Source: an uncultured Prevotella sp.
GTDB taxonomy: Bacteria; Bacteroidota; Bacteroidia; Bacteroidales; Bacteroidaceae
Direction of reading: 5' to 3'
Assembly (NCBI GenBank): GCA_937907705.1
Contig: CALCVP010000020.1
Coordinates: forward strand, 1-64,000
DNA: 64,000 nt
Below are positions 15,607 through 23,400 of this stretch, one piece after another (position 1 is the first letter of the stretch; every line of letters starts with the position of its first letter). The notes under the pieces are model-generated. The model worked only from the letters and a program-made list of their open reading frames with translations, made no database searches and was not told the origin of the DNA. The translations under genes and the position numbers were made by a program.

Positions 15607-16581
15607 ATGCTTACAGCAAAAGAAATTCTTCAGAAGGTAAATACCTACCTTGACACATTGCCTTACAACCGAAAGCCACAGTCGCTTTATGAGCCAGTAA
15701 AGTATGTATTGTCTATGGGGGGCAAGCGCATCAGACCTTGTTTGATGCTGATGGCTTACAACTTGTATAAAGAAGACCCTGAAACCATCCTTTCATCGGC
15801 CTGCGCGCTGGAGACTTATCATAACTATACCTTGTTGCATGACGACCTGATGGATAATGCCAATGTAAGGCGTGGGCATCAGACAGTGCACAAAAAGTGG
15901 AATGCCAACACTGCGATCTTGTCTGGAGACAGCATGTTGGTGCTGGCATATCAGCGTATGCAGCAGTGTGATGAGCGCAAACTGAAACCTGTACTGGACC
16001 TCTTTACGGAAACAGCTCTTGAGATTGGCGAGGGGCAACAGTATGATATGGACTTTGAAACCCGTAGCGATGTTACCGAAGATGAGTATATAGAGATGAT
16101 TCGTTTGAAGACAAGTGTGCTCTTGGCTTGTGCTTTAAAGATTGGTGCTATATTGGCAGACGCCCCTCAACCTGATGCAGACAACCTTTATAAATTTGGC
16201 GAACAGATAGGCTTGGCTTTCCAATTGCAGGACGATTACCTGGATGTGTATGGCGACCCTGCCGTATTTGGCAAAGCGATAGGTGGCGATATCTTGTGCA
16301 ATAAGAAGACTTATATGCTGATTAATGCCTACAACAGGGCGAATGACGAGCAGAGAGCAACGCTCGAAAAGTGGCTGAACGCTAAGGATTATGAGCCACA
16401 AGAAAAGATAAAAGCCGTAACAGCTATCTATAACGAGATAGGCATAGACCGCTTGGCTGAAGAGAAAATAAAGTACTATTTTGACCAAAGTCGCCAGTAT
16501 TTGGCACAAGTTAAAGTAGACGATGCACGCAAGCAGGTGCTTCATGCTTATGCTGATGCAATGCTGAAGCGTAAATATTGA
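15607..16581 (+). CDS. Polyprenyl (farnesyl/geranylgeranyl) diphosphate synthase
   Basis: Head-to-tail prenyl transferase of 324 residues. Both aspartate-rich motifs are present: LLHDDLMDNANVRRG (first, DDxxD) and FQLQDDYLDVYGD (second). GGKRIRPCLMLMAYN precedes the first, and GKAIGGDILCNKKTYMLINA follows the second. The residues before the first motif (ALETYHNYTL) would set chain length, but I cannot tell FPP from GGPP by reading. With ispH at 28 kb it belongs to the MEP isoprenoid route. It begins 57 bp after the TonB-like gene. Confidence 0.93.
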   Translation: MLTAKEILQKVNTYLDTLPYNRKPQSLYEPVKYVLSMGGKRIRPCLMLMAYNLYKEDPETILSSACALETYHNYTLLHDDLMDNANVRRGHQTVHKKWNANTAILSGDSMLVLAYQRMQQCDERKLKPVLDLFTETALEIGEGQQYDMDFETRSDVTEDEYIEMIRLKTSVLLACALKIGAILADAPQPDADNLYKFGEQIGLAFQLQDDYLDVYGDPAVFGKAIGGDILCNKKTYMLINAYNRANDEQRATLEKWLNAKDYEPQEKIKAVTAIYNEIGIDRLAEEKIKYYFDQSRQYLAQVKVDDARKQVLHAYADAMLKRKY

Positions 16582-16616
16582 TGGCTGAAAGCTATTAAAG
16601 TATTATTTCTGATTGT

Positions 16617-16662
16617 TGTTTCTTCTTTCTGGTTCTTCTGTATAGAAGAGAAAGAAGAAACA
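16617..16662 (+). terminator. Hairpin after polyprenyl synthase
   Basis: TGTTTCTTCTTTC (16617-16629) pairs with GAAAGAAGAAACA (16650-16662); inside it TTCTTCT and AGAAGAG can extend the stem. No T-run follows directly, so the strength is uncertain. Confidence 0.5.
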
Positions 16663-16712
16663 GCATAAACTTACTGTTTAGGTTTTATAAAAACAAGAAT
16701 ACATCATATTAT

Positions 16713-17411
16713 ATGCCATATAGAAGGCTTCCCAAAACAGATGCGGGGCGATTGAAAGCACTGAAAACAGTGATAGACAACAACGATTTGTATACGGTAA
16801 AGAATCGTGTTGTCAATTGGAAGACGCTCAATGATGCTCGTACAGCCTATGAAAAGTTGCTTACTGCCACCGAACAGTACAGGATTTCGTTGGCTGCTCA
16901 GTTGCGTACATCGGGCAAAATGGGCAAGTTGCAGCATAATGCCACCATGTATGTCAGTCATTTCGTGCAAGTATTGTTCATGTCTGTGGAGCGGGGGGAG
17001 ATTAAAAGAAGTTGTCTACCTCTTTATGGACTCTCTGAAAGTGCTACTGCTATGCCCAATATCAAGGTAATCAACGGGTTACTTGCTGTGGGAGAACGCA
17101 TCATTGAGGGCGAAAAGAAGCGCATCAATCAAGGCGGACGCCCTATTTATAACCCTTCGATAGGCATGGTAAGCACGCATCTCGACATCTTCAGGGATTA
17201 CTATGAGCAGCAGAGCAAGTTGCAAGAGCGTACTTCTCGCGCACAAGAGTATATTAAAAACATGCGTGAAGGCATAGATGTTACCTTGCTGGACCTGTGG
17301 AATCAGATAGAAGATCACTTCAAGAATGAACCGCCGGAGGTAAGGTTTGCCGAATGTAGAAAGTTGGGAATAGTCTATTACTACCGCAGAAAGGAACCGC
17401 ATTTGTATTAG
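16713..17411 (+). CDS. Conserved-looking hypothetical protein, helical
   Basis: I do not recognise a family. The 232 residues have no signal peptide or membrane helix and look soluble and mainly alpha-helical, with many Glu/Lys/Gln residues (ILxxYYEQQSKLQERTS-like stretch near residue 170 may form a coiled coil). The head MPYRRLPKTDAGRLKALKTV is basic. The tail GIVYYYRRKEPHLY is aromatic and basic. The frame is clean and its codon use is like its neighbours, so a real gene is likely. It stands between polyprenyl synthase and the TatD DNase with wide gaps, giving no functional clue. Confidence 0.75.
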   Translation: MPYRRLPKTDAGRLKALKTVIDNNDLYTVKNRVVNWKTLNDARTAYEKLLTATEQYRISLAAQLRTSGKMGKLQHNATMYVSHFVQVLFMSVERGEIKRSCLPLYGLSESATAMPNIKVINGLLAVGERIIEGEKKRINQGGRPIYNPSIGMVSTHLDIFRDYYEQQSKLQERTSRAQEYIKNMREGIDVTLLDLWNQIEDHFKNEPPEVRFAECRKLGIVYYYRRKEPHLY

Positions 17412-17569
17412 ACTGTTTTCTGCATAAAACAGTTAGGGAGCGTTGAAAAGCACTATTCTCATAGGCAGTAGCTTGTTGTTGAGGCTGTGCTTATAGGCAA
17501 ATGGGCTTTCAAAAGCCTTTGTTGGCAACTGTCATTAACTAAGTGTTAGTTTCTTATCTCTTTACAACA

Positions 17570-18349
17570 ATGAATTTTATAGATACACATACCCATTTGG
17601 ACGGGCCTGAATTTGACGCAGACCGTGATGAAACAATAGCGCGGGCTAAGGCCGCTGGAGTGAGCAAAGTGTTTATTCCGGCTATTGATTTGAAGTCGAT
17701 AGATACCGTGTTGGCTACTTGCCGACGTTATAAAGGCTATGCTTATCCCATGATAGGCCTGCATCCGGAAGAGGTGAAAGCCGACTGGCAGGAAGTACTC
17801 GACCAAATGAAGTCCTTGTTGGATGCTGCTCATCATCCTTTTATCGCCATAGGCGAGATTGGTCTCGACTTTTATTGGAGCCGAGAGTTTGAGCAACAGC
17901 AGTTGTTAGCCTTTGAAGAGCAGGTAAAGTGGGCTGTGGAATACCAGTTGCCACTGATGATACACTGTAGGAAAGGCCAGCAGGAGATGGTAAAGATTTT
18001 GCGAAAATACGAGCAACAGCTGCCTGGCGGCGTGTTCCATTGCTTTACAGGTAATGAGAAAGAGGCTGCGGAGCTGCTTTCGTTTCAGCGTTTTGTGCTG
18101 GGTATAGGCGGTGTCTTGACGTTTAAGAAGTCGCACTTGCCCGAAGTATTGCCGCAGATACCCTTGGATAGAGTGGTGCTGGAGACCGACTCTCCCTATA
18201 TGGCACCCGTGCCGATGAGGGGCAAACGCAACGAGAGTGCTTATGTGGCATACGTGCTGAAGCGCATGGCTGAATGTTATCATCTGCCTGAAGAGGCGGT
18301 GGCAAAGGCTACCAATGAGAATGTGGAGCGTGTGTTTCATTTGCAATAG
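17570..18349 (+). CDS. TatD-family metal-dependent DNase
   Basis: Amidohydrolase-fold nuclease of 259 residues. Metal ligands and motifs are in place: FIDTHTHLDGPEFDADRDE at the N-terminus, IGLHPEEVK, AIGEIGLDFYW, PLMIHCRKGQQEM, GVFHCFTGN and VVLETDSPYMAP. The start at 17570 (MNFIDTHTH) is chosen because the motif normally lies at the extreme N-terminus; an upstream in-frame ATG at 17543 would add nine residues. TatD proteins act as 3'-5' exonucleases in repair and DNA turnover. Confidence 0.95.
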   Translation: MNFIDTHTHLDGPEFDADRDETIARAKAAGVSKVFIPAIDLKSIDTVLATCRRYKGYAYPMIGLHPEEVKADWQEVLDQMKSLLDAAHHPFIAIGEIGLDFYWSREFEQQQLLAFEEQVKWAVEYQLPLMIHCRKGQQEMVKILRKYEQQLPGGVFHCFTGNEKEAAELLSFQRFVLGIGGVLTFKKSHLPEVLPQIPLDRVVLETDSPYMAPVPMRGKRNESAYVAYVLKRMAECYHLPEEAVAKATNENVERVFHLQ

Positions 18350-18451
18350 ACGGTCAACAACTCAGCTTATTGCCATCAGCGTAAAACGAACAGACAGGTA
18401 AAGCAGTGTCAATACGCCGGAAAACCATTATTATTAATAAACGATTGGAAT

Positions 18452-19192
18452 ATGAAAAATATCAATACAAGACGCAGCATAAGAAAATATGCCGAGAAAG
18501 AGGTTTCAAATCAGTTGCTCAATCAGTTGCTTTCTGAGGCAGCCCGCACCCAGACAATGGGCAACATGCAGCTGTACAGCGTTGTTGTAACGCGTTCTGA
18601 AGAGGGCAAGAAGAAGCTTGCGCCTGCCCATTTTAATCAGCCTATGGTAACAGAAGCGCCTGTGGTGCTGACTGTTTGTGCCGATTTCAACCGTGCCACC
18701 ACATGGTGTGAGCAGCGTAAGGCGCAGCCTGGCTACAACAACTTCTTGTCTTTTATCAATGCTGCCACTGATGCGCTGCTGTACACACAGACTTTTTGCA
18801 ACTTGGCAGAGGAGGAAGGCCTTGGCCTTTGCTTCTTGGGTACAACCGTGTATATGCCTCAAATGATTATTAATGCCCTGCAATTGCCACGCCTGGTGAT
18901 GCCTGTGGCCACTATAACATTAGGCTGGCCCGCTGAGGAACCTGCGCTGTCTGACAGATTGGAGCGTGAGGCTTTTGTGCATCAGGAGCGTTACCATGAT
19001 TATACAGCAGCCGATATAGACCGCTATTATGCTGCAAAGGAAGCATTGGAAGAGAACAAGGAGTTTGTAAAAATCAACAATAAAGAGACCTTGGCGCAGA
19101 TTTTTACCGATATAAGATATACTAAAAAAGACAATGAGGCCATGTCTGAAGGTTTGCTGAAGGCGCTGCAGCATCAAGGCTTTTTAGAATAA
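18452..19192 (+). CDS. Nitroreductase-family protein
   Basis: FMN-dependent oxidoreductase fold of 246 residues. The N-terminal flavin-binding signature INTRRSIRKYAEKEV is followed by ARTQTMGNMQLYSVVV and a central EEEGLGLCFLGTTVY, then VATITLGWPAEEP. The length and layout resemble NfsA-type NADPH nitroreductases, with a longer C-terminal region than the NfnB type. Its natural substrate is not known. It stands alone after TatD (102 bp gap) and is followed by a decayed ogt fragment. Confidence 0.9.
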   Translation: MKNINTRRSIRKYAEKEVSNQLLNQLLSEAARTQTMGNMQLYSVVVTRSEEGKKKLAPAHFNQPMVTEAPVVLTVCADFNRATTWCEQRKAQPGYNNFLSFINAATDALLYTQTFCNLAEEEGLGLCFLGTTVYMPQMIINALQLPRLVMPVATITLGWPAEEPALSDRLEREAFVHQERYHDYTAADIDRYYAAKEALEENKEFVKINNKETLAQIFTDIRYTKKDNEAMSEGLLKALQHQGFLE

Positions 19193-19284
19193 GAAGGTTT
19201 TCCTTTGTGAAATTTACGCTTCCAAAGCAGAGCTGCAATAGCATAGAAGATATACTACAATGGAGCTGTTTCAGCCAATGGCGA

Positions 19285-19440
19285 GGCGACAGCAGCAAAG
19301 GTGGACAACCTTAAAGGCATTAGAGCCGATGGCACACGCCATCGGCTCTAATGGTATTTGCGTCATTATATTCTGCTGTCATACTGCTGGAGCAAGCTTT
19401 TCCTTGGCTGTGCATGCAGGATTCGGCCAGTTATAAGGAT
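19285..19440 (+). pseudogene. Decayed fragment of an ogt/MGMT gene
   Basis: The segment aligns with the central part of the intact ogt gene of this window (about 1775-1905). GTGGACAACCTTAAAGGC here matches GTGGACAATCTTAAAGGC there; next come ATTAGAGCC (ogt GTCAGAGCT), a one-base insertion, and CTAATGGTATT (ogt CCAATGGTATC). Beyond, TTCTGCTGTCAT lies where ogt has CCTTGCCAC, so the catalytic PCH has become FCCH. A weaker match (TTCCTTG...GGATTCGGC against TTCCTTG...GGATTTGCC) carries on to about 19430. A frameshift and no start make it nonfunctional. The 19193-19509 gap otherwise shows no gene. Confidence 0.7.
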
Positions 19441-19509
19441 GTGCTGCCAACGATATCAAGTATTTATCTTTAGCAGTTTTACATCTTGTTGGCAACATAC
19501 AGCAAGTCT

Positions 19510-19914
19510 TTATTTGCCTTCTTTCTCAAGCAGCTCTTCCAAAAACTCTGATGCATCAGCCACACAGAGCGGACATTCGCGAAGCACTTTGCCTGTGCCA
19601 ACGCCCTTTAGCAGCTTGCATTGGGTGGCACCGTTGCGCTGTTGAAACTTTTCCATTATATGCTTCATGCCCTTTATTGCCCTTGCCTTGTCTTTTGCAA
19701 CAAGGCCATATACGATACCTGCTCCTACGATAGCTCCGCAAGTGCCCTCCATATTGCCCATGCCGGCAGCAAAGCAGTTGCCTGCTTGCTTGATGGTATC
19801 TTCGTCAAGACCGGTAAAGTCATAGTAAGTGCAGCACACAGCTTGCGTGCAGTTGTGCGATCCGCAAGCTTTCTTGGCTGCGGCCATTTCTTTTCTACTT
19901 TCCATAAAATTCAT
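19510..19914 (-). CDS. C_GCAxxG_C_C family redox protein
   Basis: Small cysteine-rich protein of 134 residues. It carries CTQAVCCTYYDFTGL near residue 23, AGNCFAAGMGNMEGTCGAIV with the characteristic spaced Cys and Gly residues, and a C-terminal CPLCVADASEFLE. Such proteins are thought to bind a metal or form disulfides and often lie near redox enzymes; here the neighbour on the other side is a nitroreductase. The start at 19914 (MNFMESRKEM) is preferred over the longer frame from 19968, since the added residues look random; MESRKEM at 19905 is also possible. Confidence 0.85.
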   Translation of the reverse strand: MNFMESRKEMAAAKKACGSHNCTQAVCCTYYDFTGLDEDTIKQAGNCFAAGMGNMEGTCGAIVGAGIVYGLVAKDKARAIKGMKHIMEKFQQRNGATQCKLLKGVGTGKVLRECPLCVADASEFLEELLEKEGK

Positions 19915-20007
19915 TTTTCTGTTTTTGTTGCTTACTGCAAAAGTACTGTTTCCTTCATAGATGCACAAATATTCAGGCTATCATTTATCATGATATTGCT
20001 GAACAGG

Positions 20008-20161
20008 CAATTGCCCACAGCGTGGGCAATCGATGCCCAAGGGCTGGGCAATGAGTGCCCACGCTGTGGGGCATGCCCGATTGCAGTGCAATGGTACAGA
20101 GCTGTCTATACAATTTGGGGCCTTGTGCTATTGCGCTTGCTGCCCATAGGCAGGAAAGAGT
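20008..20161 (+). repeat. Array B: GC-rich 22-bp tandem palindromic units
   Basis: The first three units (20008, 20030, 20052) are close to each other: TTGCCCACAGCGTGGGCAA, ATGCCCAAGGGCTGGGCAA and GTGCCCACGCTGTGGGGCA cores in exact 22-bp register, each a short palindrome around GCCCA/TGGGC. Four more segments (20074, 20096, 20118, 20140) keep the spacing loosely with cores such as GATTGCAGTGCAATG and GTGCTATTGCGCTTGC. The array fills part of the 507-bp divergent gap between the Cys-rich protein gene and the macroglobulin operon. Confidence 0.65.
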
Positions 20162-20278
20162 TAGTCGCTAAGTAGGCAAGATGCAATGCATACAGGCAAA
20201 CTATAGCTTGTTGAAAGCTCAGACAAAATCGCTGTTTTTCTATTTTCTTTAGACAAAAAGGAAAAATTTTTAAATAGC

Positions 20279-20309
20279 TTTGATAACTACAATTTAATGT
20301 TTACCTTTG
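20279..20309 (+). promoter_or_regulatory. Promoter of the macroglobulin-meaB-ispH operon
   Basis: TTTG (20279-20282), 19-base spacer, TACCTTTG (20302-20309): full Bacteroidetes consensus. The predicted start is near 20316, leaving a 5' leader of about 105 bases before ATG 20422. The leader has no clear riboswitch. Confidence 0.75.
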
Positions 20310-20421
20310 TAATGGTAAATATTTTCCTTTTGCGCGTGCAAGGAAATGCGGTTTTCGTTATTTATAATCATACGAAGAAAGAAGGAAAATACAATATACA
20401 GACTTTAAAAAGACAAGGAAT

Positions 20422-23400
20422 ATGAAGAAAAGTGCTATTCTTTTGATTGCCTTTTTGCTGGTGTTGCCGGTAGCCCTTTGGGCAGACAGCTACACACAGT
20501 TGTGGAAAAAGGTGGATAATGCGGCGAAAAAAGACTTGCCGCGCACGGAGTTGACCCTATTGCAACAGATTGCAGACAAAGCTACTGCTGAAAAAACTTA
20601 TGGACAACTGCTGAAAGCTGAGACGCAAAAGATACAGGTTCTTTCAGACCTATCCATAGATTCCTTGGCTCCAAACATTCAGCAGATGGAGAAGAAAGCG
20701 CAGCTGTTGGCATCGACAGACCCTGCATTGGAGGCGGTCTATAATGCCGTGCTGTACAAATACTATGCAGGTGTGCGCAAGCTTTCGCGCCAATATCCCG
20801 ACAAGGCCAAGCTCTTTGCCCGGCGCGCCATGGTCCGTCCTGAGCTGTTGGCGGCTCAGCGTGCGCTGGATTATGAACCGTTTGTAGAGCCAGGACGCGA
20901 CAGTCAGATATTTGACAACGACTTGTTGAGCCTGATAGGCTATACTGTCGGCGACTATCATACGTTGCATGCTTATTACGAAAAGGCGGGCAATCGGGCG
21001 GCTGCACTGCTTACAGCCCTTGAGATAGAGCGGAGTGCAGCCGACAAGAACGGCGAAAACCGTGCTACACTGCTAAAGAAGTCGCATTATGCAGCTGTGC
21101 TTGACTCGCTTGTCAGCTTATACCATGACGTGCCGGCTTGTGCCGAGGTGGCCATAGAACGCTACAACCTGATGAGCGGTTGCACTGACGTAACAGCTGA
21201 AAACAAGGTGAACTATATCAACTGGGCGCTCAACCGCTGGGGCGAATGGAAGCCTATGGTAGCGCTGCGCAACGCTTTGAAAGAACTGACCAACCCCGAT
21301 TTGACTGTCCATTTGCAGTCGACGGTCATGACACCAGACGCCAGCCAGATGCTCAAATTCACGGTGCGCAACATTAATCAGCTCACTCTCACGGTAACAA
21401 AACTGAATGTGAAGGGAGATACAGAATATCAGGCAATAAATGAAAAAGACCTGAAGCAGCTGAAACGCCAGATGGCATCTGCGGCTACTGCTACCTTTAC
21501 ACGGAGCTATACCGGGCTGCCCGATTTCAAGGTTACTGCAGACTCTGTTCAGATAAGCCATCTTCAGCCAGGCGTCTACCTGATGGAGGCTACGCCCGAC
21601 GACAGCAAAGTGGATCCGGTAGCAGGCATCATTTATGTTACTGACCTGATGGTCATCTGCCAAGGCATGCCGCAAGACAAGGCACGCGTGGTGGTAGTAG
21701 ATGCCACCACGGGTCAGCCCGTGCCCGGAGCAAAGGTATCTGTACAGTATGATAAGGATGATGTACAGAGCCTGACCTGCGATGAAAAGGGCGAAGCCTC
21801 TGTGTTTTGCAGGAAAAACAGATGGTGTTCAATGCGTGCCACCACTGCCGATGACAGCTATATGCCATACGTAAGCATTGCATCAGCTTTCCGCTATTAC
21901 AACAATAACAATGAAACCAAAAAGATAAACATCTATACCGACCGCTCGGTTTACCGTCCTGGACAGACCGTACACGCTGCTGCCACTCTGTATCAGCAGC
22001 AGAAAGACAGCATTACCACGCTGCAAGGGCAGCGCATAACCCTGCTGCTGCGCGATGCCAACTATAAAGAGGTGGAGCGCAAACAGCTCTATACAGATGC
22101 TTACGGCACGGTGTCTGCCGACTTCCAGTTGCCGTTGTCGTGTCTTACCGGCAACTTTACACTCTCCGCTACCGAGCCTGTCGGCGGGGTAAGCAGCCGC
22201 TTCAGAGTGGAAGAATACAAGCGACCCACCTTTGAAGTTATACTGCCGGAGGTGAACCAGCGCTACCAGGCTGGCGATACCTTGGTGATAACGGGCACTG
22301 CCAAGACCTATGCGGGTGTGCCGGTGCAGAATGCTGCGGTAACATATACCGTTCGCCGCAACCCTGCCTGGTGGTGGACATGGCGCAGTTTTGCAGATGT
22401 TGACGATGATGACAGCTACTTCTATGAGGGCAAAGCCACTACTGCTGCCGACGGAACGTTTAAGATGGAGCTGCCGCTTACGCTGCCGGAGAACATGAAA
22501 CGCCAAGGCAATGGGCTGAGAAAGTTTTATAACTTTACGGCAGAAGTGGCTGTATCAGACATCAACGGAGAGACCCGGTCGGCAGAACTTACCGTTCCTT
22601 TGGGCACCAAACCTACTGCCTTCAGCTGCACACTGCCGCAACTCAACCTGCGCGACAGCTTGAACAGCATCAAGTTCATCTATAAAAACGGGGCAGGAAA
22701 AGACATAGCAGCTCAAGTAACCTATACTATCGACAACCAGCCAGACCGCTATACGGCAGCCACTAACCAGGATGTACCCGTGGAGTGGGGCATTGCAGCA
22801 TGGCTGAAGTCGGGCAAACACAAGCTTACAGCCGTGTGTGAGGGCGATACCTTGCAGCAAGACTTTATCGTGTTCAGCATGGCAGACAAGACGCCTTGCA
22901 TAGAAACACATGACTGGTTCTATCTGTCAGACAATACGTTCCATGCCGATGGCTCTCCTGTTTACCTCCAGTTGGGTACCACCGACCAAGATACCCATGT
23001 GTATTATACAGCCATAGCAGGAAACAAAGTGATAGAAAGCGGCACGGCTACACTGTCAAACCACCTTTTTACACGTGAGATAAAATACAGCGAGACATTC
23101 GGAGATGCCCTGTCGCTCAACTTTGCATGGGTAAGAGACGGTCAGCTGTACACCCACTCTTGCGCCATAAAGAAGCCGTTTCCCGACAAAAAGCTGAACC
23201 TTACTTGGACCACTTTCCGCAACAAGCTCACTCCAGGGCAGAAAGAAGAGTGGACTCTTCGGGTTACCACACCAGCCGGCAAGCCTGCCAATGCACAGCT
23301 GATGGCCACACTCTACGATGCATCGCTTGACCAGATTGCGGGCTTTGAATGGCCGTTGTGGTTAAACCTGTGGCGCAATGTCCCTACTACTTATTGGGAT

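Noticed and set aside
19358..19645. Small Cys/Ser-rich reading frame
   Set aside because: It spans the ogt remnant and the antisense of the Cys-rich protein gene, and has no family resemblance.
20650..20970. Antisense frames inside the macroglobulin gene and other large genes
   Set aside because: They have shadow composition, no start context and no recognisable domains.
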